Shown in pieces: positions 1 to 63,426 of a stretch of DNA of 64,000 nucleotides; within the stretch, counting starts at the first letter, position 1, and each line of letters opens with the position of its first letter. A model generated the notes under the pieces. That model did no database searches and had not been told where the DNA came from. It worked only from the letters and a program-made list of their open reading frames with translations. The DNA is from Gorsachius magnificus (Eukaryota; Chordata; Aves; Pelecaniformes; Ardeidae): positions 85,952,765 through 86,016,764 of the forward strand of contig CM067081.1 in NCBI GenBank assembly GCA_034008185.1. Direction: 5' to 3'. A program made the position numbers and the translations under genes.

Positions 1-935
1 GGGCAAAGCTGCCTTTAAACCACAGACCCTAATTTTCAGGGGCGACTTCAACTTCTCTGCCATCTGCTGGAAGGGTAATGTGGTGGGATGTAAGTGGACC
101 CAGAAATGTACCGATGTCAGGGAAAATTTCTTGATGCAGGGCCTGGAAGGGCCAGAAAAATTATTATAATAATTGGCTACAATAGCTGTGAAATAGGGGA
201 GTTAAAGAACATGAGTACATTGGGGGGAAAAAAGTAACAGAGCACAGACCTTGAACAGCGAGTATTCAAGAAACTGGTAGGTGGGAAGCTCATGGGAGGC
301 AGCTCTAAAAGGCAATGGAAAGCTAGCAGTCCTTGAAGAACAATGTCCTCCAAGCATAAGAATGGTCCATCTCAGTACATAGGAAAGCAACTAGACCTCT
401 CAGGAGACTGACTTGGCTAAGCAGGGAGTTCATGATGCAGCTCCAATGCAAAAAACAGTATACAGGAGGTGGAAGCACACGTAGGCTGCAAAGGAGGAAT
501 TTGGAAGCATTGCTTGGGTGGATCTGGATGGTGTTGGGAAAGCTGGAACTGAGCTGGAGCTGAGACTTGCAAGGGCAGAAAGAGGGGCTTCTACTGCTAC
601 TTTAGTAGTGAAAGCCTGAACTAGGAAAGTGTGGGCCCACTGCTGAGTGGGGCAGGCAATTTAATGACAGCAGAGCCAGATAAAGTTTGGTGCTCAGTGC
701 CGCCTTCGCTTTGGTTTTCACCAGCAAAGTCTCCCCGGTCTCTATGCTTAGTGAAAGGGTTGAGGAAGATGAATTACCAGTAGTGGCTGAGGATCGAGTT
801 GGGAATTACTCAAGACGACTCAGCCTATACAGTTTAATGGGATCAGACAGGCAGCATCCAAAGGTAGTGAGTCCTTGCAGCAGGACAGCTCTTGATTGTC
901 TTTGGAAGGTTGTGGAGACTGGGGGAGGTACTTGA
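1..935 (+). mobile_element. Old CR1 LINE fragment, ORF2 endonuclease to RT linker
   Basis: In the + strand, the start reads GDFNFSAICWKGN, matching the GDFN-PDICW motif of the CR1 endonuclease. Further on, sequence such as 'ctcaggagactgacttggctaagcagggag', 'gtgggcccactgctga' and 'gaggatcgagttgggaattactcaa' matches the usual CR1 order down to the start of the reverse transcriptase. Many frameshifts and stops show it is dead. It is cut by the window edge on the left and truncated on the right. Confidence 0.75.
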
Positions 936-1799
936 TTAAAAAGACAAGGGACCAAAATTTTTTTCAATTAAAAGAAACAAACAAACAAAACCAAACCCTG
1001 CTCCAACTGATTTTTACCCATGATTGGAAAATCCAAATGTGATTTCCATGCATTTCCCATGTCCTTTGATTTGATTTTCTTTTCATGTGCTGGTAGACCT
1101 GGAAAGATGATATGTTTAAAATACAAATTTAGATATGTATGAATGCACCTGTACAAGTGTCTGAAGTCCCAATATAGCCAATGGAAGGGAGGGAAGCTCA
1201 ATTAATGCTGCTTTGAGGATGAAAGGTGCACTTTAGTTGCCTGAGCATAAGCTCCTACTGCTATTGGTGATACCTGGGATGCTATGCCTTACCTCTAGCT
1301 TCTCCTCTAAGGTATACATCTCTATAAATCCTTAGTGAGTTCCGCCAATACCATGTGAGTGTTGTAGATACCCAGGGAATCTTAAATGCTACTAGATGCC
1401 TGTGTTTAGGCTACTGAATCATGTCTTGAGTGACTGGTCAACTTAGAGCTCTCTAGCTCTGCTTGTTGTAGCAGAAGCTTGAACACCCAGCTCACGTGTA
1501 GGTATCTGAATTTAGATGTCTTAATCTGAAACGGAATTCCACCTGAAGAGTTTTGGCCTCAGGAACCTGCTTGACAAGTCTGCCTTTGGTTCACAGTAGG
1601 TCTTGTTTTACAGAATAAAAAAATGCCTGTCAGACTGTTGACAAGGAAAAAGACAAAAATTTAAAATGTGAAAGTATAGATTGTATCAGTTACAGAAGTA
1701 AAGATTTCAAAATTAAAGCTTGATGTTCACCCAATCACTCCAAGACTATTTTGATGCTTGATAAGTTGAAATAACACTGAAGACTTTGACATAGATGCA

Positions 1800-1885
1800 T
1801 GTTAAAAAAAACCAACCAACCAACCAAAAAACCCACCCAAACCAAAATCAAACCCGCAAACAAAACAAAAACAAAAACAAAAAGA
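1800..1885. repeat. A/C-rich low-complexity tract
   Basis: Runs of ccaa, aaaacc and acaaaa units make up this tract. It is simple sequence and any ORF through it is an artefact. Confidence 0.7.
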
Positions 1886-3114
1886 AGCATTTTCCAAGAG
1901 GTTCTACCTACTCTTAAGTTATGCAGTGACCATGGAAGGAGAATTACAGTATTAATTACATTGTATTTCTTAATTCTTCATTATTACAAACATCTTGCTG
2001 ACCTCTGCATTTATGGAGTCAACAATATCTTAAAGGAATTCATATAGGTAGCACAGGTTACCTTCCTGCTGTTTCACTTTGTTATCGCTTGTATTCTGAG
2101 GGCCAAGATTATGCTATAATAAGTAATTAAATAATACTGGTATCTGCCCAATGCAGTATTGTGCTATTTATAAATAGCTTTTTTTTTTTTCCCAAATTTT
2201 TCACAATTTCCAGACTTAACAGGCAAAAACATTAAATCAAAGTGGAAAAGGATTGGGGTATGAAACTGAAATTACTATTATTGACTTTTCAGAACTGGAA
2301 AAAATTTATAGACATTTACCGAATTTGGGGTTTGCTTTACATCTAGGGTTGGGATTAAACAATACTATCAAATTGTAAAATGATATAGTGCTACAATAGT
2401 GCTGCAATAGGATGAAATAAAGGCCAGATTATATAAAAAAAAAAATGTGCTACAATACTAGTATACTGTGAAAAACTAGAATAGCTGCATTTATAGTGTT
2501 TAAAGGCTACTTTTTATTCCAGATCCTTTTCATTACACTATTATATAAATTCTTTGGGAATACCGATCTACTTTTTTCCTTGGAGAAAATTGTGAATAAA
2601 CTTGAAAAACCCATTTGGAACAATGAAAATTTTAATGCTAACCACTGTCATCAGCCTAGTAGTTAATATAAAATACGGAGTGGGTTCACTTCCTTCAAGT
2701 GTTCTTTTCAGGGTAGTATTTTAGGGTTGTAGGGCTGTTCAGATGCTAATGCTATAACCTTGGGTTAAAGAAACTGCTAATTCCCAATGTTTATGAAAAG
2801 CTAGCATCTAGCATAATGTAAAAGAGGATGCAGGGAGAATTTGCACAGAGCTAGCTTCAGTCTAGTGAGATGAGCCCCCCTTAGGCCTCCTTAAGAGTCT
2901 AGAGAAGTTGCTTTCTCCATTTATGCAGAAGTGATTGAGATCACCTCGACTTTAGTCCTGCTCTGAATCACTCTGTGAACATCTGCTGATCTTAGATTAA
3001 AGTGGGAGGAACTAGCCTGTAAGGCTAAGATTAGTCTTTGTAACTTTTGGGGAAAGTTAGGGGGGGAACCATAAATTGCTTGATTTCAAGTTTTTGAAGA
3101 ATATAAAATGCATA

Positions 3115-3310
3115 CACTCCTCTCAGGATTCAGGTGTGCCTCCTAATAACTGCTCAAAGCAGAGTCAGCTACAGCAGGTTGCTCCAAATCTTGTCCTGGT
3201 GGATTTTGAATATCTCAAGGCTATTCAGGATATCCTCAGGCATGGGGACATTCAAGATTGGTTGAGAGGTGCCTTCCAGCCCCAATCATCCTGCGAGCCT
3301 GGAAACTTAC
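3115..3310 (-). mobile_element. Degenerate CR1 3'-end remnants
   Basis: The part at 3140-3220 reads as the antisense of a CR1 3' end ('cagctacagcaggttgctccaaatcttgtcc...ttttgaatatctc'). The next bases, gagaggtgccttccagccccaatcatcctg, look like a sense CR1 terminus. Two fragments in opposite orientation may abut here. Borders are approximate. Confidence 0.55.
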
Positions 3311-6300
3311 TGCATTCTGGAGAGCCTCTGCCACCAGTGGAGGAGGGACCCTTTGGTCTCTCTCAAGCCTGCCACTGGGGGCCAGGACGGTTCAAAGGGG
3401 GACCCCAATCTGTGAGCCTGTGGATACAGATGGGCCACTCATTTGGTTTACAGATTTGTCTGACGGTTGGCTGAGAAATGCTTGCTGCTTATGATTCCCT
3501 TAAATTACACTTGATTTAAAGTAGGTAAATAAAACTGGTCATGTAAGCATTTACTCACAACATCTGAACAGACAACACAGTTGTTGCAAGTGTTTATGAA
3601 ACACATAGCTAAAGAAATCAGAGAAACTGTTTCAATCTGCTTGCATTTTTTTAAAAAAAGTATTTACCCATCATTGCACATGCTTACTGGTCGTTTCCTG
3701 ACAAACTGTTAGCTGCAGGTTTCAGCCTCTTGTTATGCTTCTTCCCCCACTGGAATAGCTGAGCTTTTGTAGCTGCACCTCCTTGGAAATCTTCTAGTGG
3801 GTCCAGAGTGGTTTAAGTTTTCTCCAGTCCTCCTTTTGTTCTTCCTCAACTAGGAGACAGTGTGGCCATCTTCTTTAGAATGGGCATGTGAAGTATATAA
3901 GTCTTTGTTCTATTAAGAGTCTTCTCCTGCATTTAGCTTGTTAGTGAGTAACATTCTGCTTTCAAGAGATATAAAATTGGTTTGTGGTGATTCATTTCAG
4001 ATGCTTTTTCTCAAGTAAGCTGTAACACGTATATGTTGGAAAAATTCTAATTGATTTTCCAGCAAATAAAGGCATTGTGATAGCTCAGATATATTGTTCT
4101 GTCATTATTTACCAGAGGCTCCGTCTCCCTAAAATTAAGTAAGACTTTTGGATTAGGAAGTAATTTCCTGGAAGTTCTCCTATGCTGAGAGTGGTATTTC
4201 ATAGATAAACTGGTTTTTTTTGGTTTTGTGTTTTTTTTAACTGAAAGATAGGAGAATTACATTTCTCCCTTGAGAAAATTGTAATATTAAAACAGAGAAA
4301 TGCCTCTTGAGGGAAATTCCCCAAAGTATTCTATGTGTATAAGAATGCATATGACTTATACTCCCCAATGTCAAACTGTTTGAAAAAAGAAATTGAATCC
4401 AGAGTCTTGCACATCTCTTTTGTCGGCAGAGAGTATTCTAAGATACTTCACTAGGTTTTGAAAGTAATGTTACAAAACTGCCAGCACCTAATATTAGAAG
4501 TCTCAAGAAGACAGGAAGCTGTTTTCTGATCCGAAGATTGGAAGCTGTGTTACTGTCCAAAGGCAGCAGTATTGTAAGGCAGAATGCAGTGGAGTCAGGG
4601 CAGTGTCTGGACAATGTCTCAAGGACCTGACTTGCACACAGGTGACAATGCCCGCTACCTCTCAGAACTTGCATTGCGAGGGAGCTGGCCCTAAGTTTAA
4701 AGGCTTTGGTGATGACGTATCTTTCATTTATTATATGTTGATCAATACTGGCTAAAATGTTAATATTTTATGTTCTTGTTTTGAGAATAACTTTGAAAAA
4801 TGAATTTGCTGGGTTTTTAAAACTTTCATTTTAAGCGACTCATGAAAAATAAATGCTTTACTATTTTGTAGTGGTTTCATGGGCTTCTGTTGCCTTGCTG
4901 GTTATTGCTTATTATTCTGTGATTTTTGCTAGAATTAGGATTATTGAACGATCTGTTCTAAGCACTTAAATGTTGAAGAACATAGTAATGCTTATGCAAG
5001 TTGAAGGAAAACTGTACTATGTTCAGAAAAGACATTAGCCATAGGATATGTTTGGCTGAACTTTGTTGGGTTTTTAAAATGTGTTTCTTTGTGGTGGCAA
5101 ACTAACTTATGTGAATATAATTATGGATCATGAGGATCAAATCACAGTTTCTTGCTTGCTTCTAAATTATTTTTATAAAATGAAAATATTATCTATGAGT
5201 AGATAATGTGATCTAACTTTTTCTAGCAGAAGTTAAGCATGCGTTTATCTCTGGGGCTTATAGGCTCATACTTCTACAGATGGAAAACATGAGCCAGTCA
5301 CAGAACATGCAGTATCGTATCTTAATATGCTACTTAATATATCAGCATAAAACCCTGATGTGATGTACTAGATATTGTTGGAGCAGCACTGCCTGAGTAA
5401 AGGCAGCAACGTGCTGCTTCTCCCTAGCACACGCTCACTATTGACTGTCACTGTCTCTGCTCACGTTTGTTGATTTTTATAAACACTTATTATTTTGGTT
5501 GCTTAAAAAATCCATGCTTGAGAAATTCTTGCAATCGTATAGGTGAGGCAGCTGAATGATGTAACTTTCTGAAGGACATAATCTTACCTATTTTTCAAGA
5601 ATCTTTGTGTACCTATGCTTTGTGTCAAATTTTCCTTGATATGCAAAAGAAAAAGGAAAAAAAAAAATCTAACAGAAACCTTTGAAACAAAATAGGGACA
5701 AATGTTTGAAGAGATTTTTTTTGTCACATAGTATTTTCAAGAACTGCGTATAATTTGGTAGGATATGTTTCTCTTTCCAGAGAAGAATGGTTATAGTTCT
5801 AAGACCTTGAGTTATGTTGAGGAGCAAATTTCTCCTTGAGTACTCGCATTGTTAACATCAAGGATTTTTCTCGAAAACAACAGAGGTGCATCTCTACACT
5901 GTTCTGGAAAAGCACTGACGTGTCATATGTATTATGTAGAGACCATGGAAAAATAGGGGACCTCTGTCCTTTAAATAAAATTGAATGCTTTCAGATCAGG
6001 GCACTCTTCTAGTTTGATACTGGTGACAGGAAATACCAGGTGCTACTGTCTTGTAAGGAAACCTGGGAGAGACATCTCTGGGTGGCTGCCAGAAGAGCTG
6101 TCAGAACTGCTCAGCTCCCATAAGGATACCTACCTCTCACCTCTGGCTAAGTGGACAGACAGTAAATCCCATGTGTTTTCCAGGAGCAATTCCCATGCAT
6201 ATTTTGAGGTAAAGGGAGGGATCAAACCCTAGCATGAAGTCATTCCCATCTCCAGGACTGGAGATAGCCTTTTTCTGTGAACAGCTGTCTCCTTCCCCCT

Positions 6301-6771
6301 CTTTATTAAAGCAAATGGAACAGACATGGATCAAGAAATTTTTGTCTTACCCTTATTAAATGGTAGTAGCAGATTTGTACATGGAGATGTATTTTGCCCC
6401 ATTTTAGGCATATGTCATCATGGAGTCTGAATAATCAGTTTCTTTATGCCCTTAACTTTTGCACAGTGTTTTCAGTAACGTTCACCGGTTGTTGTATACT
6501 TAACTGTAAACCAGTGCTTTTCCTATAGTTTTATAGCACAGAATGTTTATATGTGCTCAATAAACAGAGGTAGTGCCAATGCTGAGAGATCTGACTTGTG
6601 CATCTGCAAATTTGCCATTGCCTCAAAATGTAAAGTGAAATATTGAGGCCAGAATTTTTTAGTAGAGAAAGATGCTTAGTAATAAGCGTAGCTGAGTGAA
6701 GCAAAACTACAGTGAATTGAACTCAAATTTTCATACTTCATTATGTAGGATAGTACTAGAGATCAGAAAGG

Positions 6772-6823
6772 ATATTCTGTGCTCCGTAAAGAATATAGAA
6801 ACTCCATAAAGAGCACAGAATAT
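6772..6823. repeat. Intronic 13-bp perfect inverted repeat (hairpin)
   Basis: The arms ATATTCTGTGCTC (6772-6784) and GAGCACAGAATAT (6811-6823) are exact reverse complements around a 26-nt loop. The loop side also shows a near-direct repeat, CTCCGTAAAGA / CTCCATAAAGA. No known element was recognised. Confidence 0.7.
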
Positions 6824-9249
6824 TTAGGATTACTTGAGTTTTTTTCTTTCCTTTACATTCGTTGAAGTTTCAGACATTGAATCAAGTAGTAACAGCTTAT
6901 CTACTTAGATGAGACATTAACTGGATATGAGAATTTTCCGTGCTAGAGTTGGATACTGAGCTATTGTCTGAGGAAGGTTTCCACAATCAGACTGAACATT
7001 GTATTCAGTACTGTTCTGTTTCAGAGTACAGTCTTGAAAAAAAACTTTTTGAAATGCAAGAAAAGAGATTTTAGAGAATGATAATTTTATTTTGGAGAAT
7101 TGCAATTTGGCCTGGTTTTGGGGGGCAGAGAACTAGATCCACAAAAGAGCTCAGATCTCCAAAATGACTTTTAAGTAACGATTTAAGTAACACAGTCTAA
7201 ATTTTATTTTCATTGTTGAATTCTCTCATTGCTCAAAGCTCTGCTTTTCTTCGTGTCCCTGATTCTGTCCATCTTCTCAGGGCTTAGTGATGTGGTGTCT
7301 GTTTGCTTTGCACCTAGTGCGTGTCAGTCCTTGTTTGAAACTTCAGATTGGGCCTGCATTGTCTGAGAGCTCTAGCATCTGTCTCCTAATCCAGGAAACA
7401 TGCACCTGCTGAATTGGTCCATATACAAAATGTTTTCCATGTTCTCCAATCTTGTTCTGTGTTAGTTTGTGTAAATGACAGTTATGTACAATGGCTTATC
7501 AAAAGCTCTGCGTGTCAGTTCATTGCCCAGTCTACATATGCTGCTTGTCTGCAACGTCATACAATGTATAGGAGATTGAGTTTGTTCTGCTTTCTTCCCC
7601 CAAGGAAGGATATTCTATGTATGGCTGATGAATTTGAGATTTTTATTTTTTTTTTACATTTTCCCTTTTTAAAATTTGCATTTCTCTGTAACATTTGGTT
7701 GAAACTGGACATCTAGTTCAAAATTACTAGTGGTCATGGCAAACAGAGAGACAGACAAACAGGGCTGCTTAAAACATGATCAATGAGGAGCTACTATTTT
7801 TTATGTCACCTTATATATACTGTTTACTTGGTTTAGAGGACTCGACCAAGAAATTGGAAGTGTGCATTCAGCTTCACTTTTCTATTCTGCCTGCTGGAGC
7901 ATTCCCAAACCCTTCCAGTTTGGAGGTGTTCCACATCATAGGGAAGTTATGGACTTTTTGACAAGCAGGTGCATTGTACTTAAAAATTTATGCACAGTAG
8001 TCTTCCGTGTCCTTGTATCTATTTTAGCTTAGGCTTGACTGCTTCACCAGTAGCTGATTCCTAGAGAATGCCATTTGGATATGATGAGGTCCTCCAAGGA
8101 ACCTGGACAAGAATGTCCCTTCCTAAGGAGGAACAAAATGTTACTTAGTGCAAGTCTTCAAGGCACCTGTTGTCTGGTCTCATTTTGGTGTTTTTTTCAC
8201 TTCAAGTTGTTTAAATACATTATTTATTGGGGTTTTTTTTCCAAGATAGGGAGTAAGTTGTGTATAAATTCTTGATTGCTTAATTATGACAATATTAATT
8301 AGTTTAATGAACTTATACCAGTTATTAAGCTTTTCAGATGAAAATGTCTTAAATGTTATAGTATTCTGAACTGTTTCGATAACTTTTTCTTCCATGTGTG
8401 TTGCTAAAGTCTTTATGTTCCTACTTTGAGAGTAAAAGTACAGCCTTTCGATGGTTGCTGAAGCATCTACAAATTTTTCTCTTCCTTCATGTGAAATAGG
8501 AATGTAATGTTAATGGATATATTTGGCTCATCTGCAAAGTGGTGTATGCACACTGTCTAAACATAGGCATGTTACAGTCAGCAGAGGCTTTTGAGAGCAA
8601 TTACGGTGTTCCTTTTCTGAAAAACCTTTCAGAGGCTTAATTAGCCAAAGTACCTAACAGTAGATATCAGAAGTCAAATGAGCTAAATGTACTCACCCTT
8701 TTAGCAGCATTCCTTCATAGTGCTAGTAACTATTACTGTTATTCCTATAGCTATAGTTAGTAAATATAACAATACTAAACTTAGTAGCAAGACTATAATT
8801 AGTAAAATATTGTGTTAAGTTTAGTTTAGACCATTTAGTTTATAAGCTTCCCGAAACAAAAATCTATAGGAACTCTATTTGACTTAAAAGCTATAGACAA
8901 GCGTTTCAGAATCACTCTGAACCTGAAATGCATATTATCTCCTCAGTTCTGACATCCCTTTCTTTTCTGTTCTGTAAAATTGGGTGAGCAAAGGGTAGTG
9001 CTTGGACCTTTGTAGTATCTCAGCTGAATTTATGTAAAGTATCAGCCTTCAGATTAGACCAGTGTACATGAAGGGTAAGTTTCGTTAGCAGAAAAGCAAT
9101 GCAAGTCCTCTCTAAGAGCTGCTAGCATGTGCTGCTTATGCTGAACTAAGCTTCTTCAATGCGGGTAGATACAGTTTGGTCACTTAAATCAAAGCACAAC
9201 ATAATGCTTCCTATTTTTTTCTGGTAGATGTTATGAGTGATCGAAGGAC

Positions 9250-9304
9250 TTTTTTTTTTTTTTTTTTTTTTTTAAACGTGCAAATTACACACGCACACAC
9301 ACAT
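9250..9304. repeat. T24 homopolymer and short CA repeat
   Basis: Twenty-four consecutive T bases (9250-9273) are followed by acacacgcacacacaca near 9286-9304. Length may be unreliable in an assembly. Confidence 0.8.
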
Positions 9305-10628
9305 ATATTCTTATGTGTGTTTTGGACAAACCACAGGGTTCTCAGCCTGGTGAAGTTTACTCTACGTTATAATACTTTACAGCTAACAGATGCAATATGA
9401 ATATGCCAACTCATTTTTATTGATTTTTACTTGATTTTCCTTGAAAGGTCTTAAAAGGCATTATTCACTGTCTAAAGTAGTCTTTCCAGGTGCTCTTATT
9501 TTAAATGGTATCAGGTGTTTTATAGGTTCATGTGTTGTGATGATTTGAAGCAAAAAATGAAGTAGACATTTGTGTTATTGGGTACTTGCTTATGCACATG
9601 TCTTCAGGCATTCCAGAAGGGCTTCACTTTTTTATTGCTGTTCTGCGATCCAGCATTCGTATAGTATTGGTGGGTTTTTTGAAAACTGTGAAGTTTGGAA
9701 AAGGGGTGTAGGCTAGATCTAGCTCATCAAATAACTCAGCCCACTGCACATCTGCTCACATGCACTTACTCGGTGACCTTAAAGCTTTTTCTCCATCGTG
9801 TTACTAAAATTCAGGTGCTGCATCATTGTATGAACTGTTATGGTGGCTACATTGTGGCCATGTGCTAAATGCATTCCTGCTTACATGACAAGAGAAATGT
9901 CTTCATTTAGGAGAAAAATGTGACTTATGATGAGTGGTTTTGGTGAGAAAAGAGAATACTAGAAGAATGCAAAGGCATGTAGGCATTAAGAAGTTATCGC
10001 CTATGACCATATAGTAAGCACAGATTAACACTTTCAAATGCAATTAGTGATTCTGGTTTTGGATAGGCTTCCCTTAAGACAACAACTTTTTTTTTTAAGG
10101 AGGCACAGAGAATTTACTTTCCTAAAATCATGTTCTTTGTGGATATTTGAACTTTGAAACCCAAACGCTTTTGGCAATCAAAATTACAGGTCTCACTGTA
10201 AGCCCTACCCACATGCTAGTACAGTATTTCCATTTCAGCTCACAAAGATAAGCACCCACACTCATACTTTGGCCAGATAAGAGACTGTTTGACCTGCTGA
10301 AAAACTAACTAATAAGAGTCACAGGAGCAACTCTTCTGAAAATATAATTGATACAAGGTATTTAAATATGATTTTTTGGCATTTAACTTTGTTTTTTAAT
10401 ACTGGCTTTCCTAATTGTGATGTATTTGCTACATGTGGTTTCGTATTGCATTTGGCCTGATCACTGAGGTATTTACCAGATTTTTAGTTAAGTCTTATTT
10501 TGCTTTGTGAAGTTTCTCTGGATGGTTTTTTTTCTTTGTCTGATGTTCGGGGGGGAAAAAAAAAAAAACCAAACCAAGAGAAAACACACAACAGATCTTG
10601 CTCATTTCCCTCTGTTTTTGTTTCACAG

Positions 10629-61203
<50,575 letters not shown>

Positions 61204-61703
61204 CTACACTCCAGAAAAGAGGCCAGTTCAGGTGGAGATCAGCGTAGGGGAGTGGTGGTGGTTCTGGTGATGGTAAGACTGCATTTTCAGCTTTATAAAG
61301 GTGTGCAATGTGTACATGTGGAACTATGCTGTTTGGCACCACAGTGAGAGTCAGGGATTATACAGTAAAACAAGTTGAATTATGAATTACCAGTCATCAG
61401 AAATGTCGCTGGATGCCAGGCAGAGTGTGCCGGTCAGGGAGAAAAATGCATTGCCGTTTTCTCTCATTTACATTCCAGCTCAGTGCACTTCTCTGTCTGA
61501 AAGCTGGGAGACTTCTGGTAGGTATTGGCACTTAGAAGGGTGAAAACATTCATGTCTAGACCTATGCCCTTACTACATTTTTTGCTGCCTAGTTAAAACA
61601 GTGGGGTTTATGTGATAAAAGTGTATCCCCGTTAAGGGTTTAAAGTTAAATTGTATGTCTTAAATTTGTTTTTTAAACTTCCATATTTGATAGGATTTGT
61701 AAT

Positions 61704-61714
61704 ATTTATTTATG
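61704..61714 (+). promoter_or_regulatory. AU-rich element in 3'UTR (overlapping ATTTA)
   Basis: ATTTATTTATG contains two overlapping ATTTA pentamers in a U-rich setting, 0.5 kb after the stop. This is the class of motif bound by ELAV-like and destabilising proteins. Function is inferred only. Confidence 0.45.
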
Positions 61715-62006
61715 ACAACCTAATATCGTACTGTTATAATCATATCTTTTATGTTATAATGTAAAGTTATTTTGAGCTGTTTGAAACATTGTGAAGCAGT
61801 GCAACAGCTACAGTAGTTTCTATAAAAAACTAACAGTAACATTTATATATTGCATCAGGAGTATTTTATTCTATATATAAATATATATATAAATGGAAAA
61901 TAACTGTCTGTTTTTTAAATATACTCATTTAAAAGAAAAGTATTGTTATGACACTATCTGCCATATTTTTATACATTTGTGATATAAAGTGCAGTATTAT
62001 ACTTCT

Positions 62007-62012
62007 AATAAA
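62007..62012 (+). terminator. Candidate poly(A) signal AATAAA
   Basis: A canonical AATAAA hexamer lies about 800 nt after the stop codon, followed 10-30 nt later by GT-containing sequence (ttgaatgtgg). It is the only exact hexamer I saw between the stop and the window end. It could define a short-UTR transcript, with longer forms ending outside the window. Confidence 0.5.
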
Positions 62013-62591
62013 AGGAAGTTGAATGTGGATATAAACGTGACTGTAACAGTATGAATCTTGCTCAGCTATGAGAGCCTGGTATTATAGGCATTATTGGTAA
62101 CAAACAAAAGACAACATTCAATTCCAAGCTTTATTATGGGCTATTTTGTTGGAAGTATTGGCTAAAATGTAAGAGACTGCAGAACTGTACAGTAACCTGA
62201 ATGTGGTAAGTTCTCCCCTGTGTTCTTAGCTTTCCTAGTAATATTAATGGGATTTCTGCATCTGCATCAAGAGCACAGAGCCCCAGTACCAAATTTTTGT
62301 TTCCTCTAAAGAGATAAAGTGCCCCAGGACTACAAGCTAAAGCAGGTGCTCTTCCACTTAATAGCAGGGGTGAAAACCAAAGAAACATAGCATGAATTGC
62401 AAGTGAAATGCCAAACTTTGACACTTACGCATAGCATGGCACTGCAGATCATGGTATAAGCTTTTATGCATATGTGTATTTTACATCTTGTTTAGCAATC
62501 TATTAACTAATAAGATAAACACTGTATTTAAATTTAAACTACTCTTGCACTTTTTATTATATTTCAGGATGTATTTAAAGCTACAAATCTC

Positions 62592-62660
62592 ATATTCGGA
62601 TATTGAAGGAGAAAGTTGCCATGCAGCTTAGTTTCTCCTGAGGTCTTACTATCCGAATAT
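62592..62660. repeat. Inverted repeat / hairpin in the 3'UTR region
   Basis: The arms ATATTCGGATA (62592-62602) and TATCCGAATAT (62650-62660) are perfect 11-bp reverse complements. An inner 8-bp stem, AGGAGAAA (62607-62614) with TTTCTCCT (62632-62639), nests inside with a 17-nt loop. The two stems are separated by an asymmetric 4/10-nt internal loop. Confidence 0.75.
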
Positions 62661-63342
62661 TCCCGTACACAGTTCAGTTACCAGTCTCAGCAAAACACTA
62701 GATCTTAGGTTCCAGTCTCCTGTACAACAATGTTAAAACTGCCTTTACATTGGTGAACGTCGCGTGTAGCAAATACACAACCTGATTCCTCTGTTGCTAC
62801 CGGTCAACTAACTCAACAGTGAGCCAGTAGGAGTCAAAACTGAGTTATGCCAGTCTAAACTTTGTGCAATAAGGGGAGAGTCAGGCCTGTAGTGTCAGAA
62901 CAATACAATCTTTCCTTTTTAAACATGTTAGTTCAACTCCCTCATTACTCTGCAGCATAGTTCATTTTCTAGATGCTGTCCTCATGAGACACTTGTACTT
63001 GCAAATATGTTGTCTTTTCCAAAAAAAGACTAACCTGAATGTAAATTCGGTGATTTAGCCATAGGTGTAGTTAACAGAAGCAGCCAGGCAGTAAGAGCTC
63101 AACTTCCTACTTGGATAACAATGCAGACTGGACATGCTGTTCAGTACCTCTCGAGTCATACCAAAGTTCTAACAACGGCAAATTTGGCACCGCTACTCTA
63201 AGAATCTTTGTCGGAAAGTACATTATGGAAGGATGTTGCATCAGGTTTGTCCCGGGCTAAAAGTCAGTCTAGTAAATTTGAAAAACTATGAAATAAGAAT
63301 TCTTTCCTTGTCAATTGCCTGCAAGAAATGTGCATGTGATTT

Positions 63343-63426
63343 TCTATAGATACATATGATATATGATATCTAGATATATATGATACATACTGTGTTGATA
63401 TATCATATATATCACATATATAAATA
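63343..63426. repeat. AT-rich palindromic microsatellite
   Basis: Irregular TA/GATA-type repeats include perfect 13-bp inverted arms, gatatatatgata and tatcatatatatc. The tract could extrude as a cruciform. No gene content. Confidence 0.6.

Larger units (their letters stand above)
1..10628 (+). other. CDKL5: CDKL5 intron 3 (partial)
   Basis: This is non-coding, AT-rich intron. I searched it by eye for human exon 3 (AYGVVLKCRHK, 35 bp) and found no match with splice sites, so exons 2-3 should lie to the left. It contains CR1 remnants at 1-935 and about 3115-3310, A/C-rich low complexity at 1800-1885, a 13-bp inverted repeat at 6772-6823, and a T24 tract at 9250. The rest shows nothing I can name. 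Confidence 0.8.

Noticed and set aside
687..935. A + strand ORF near the window start.
   Set aside because: It is part of the old CR1 ORF2 remnant covering 1-935, not a host gene.
2010..2040. A translated IYGVNNILK-like stretch resembling the missing exon 3 (AYGVVLK).
   Set aside because: There is no AG acceptor or GT donor in the right place and the similarity stops after four residues, so it is chance.
9060..9080. A gtaagt-type donor (agggtaagtttc) in intron 3 that might mark exon 3.
   Set aside because: The preceding bases do not encode AYGVVLKCRHK and the nearest acceptor would give a 22-nt exon.
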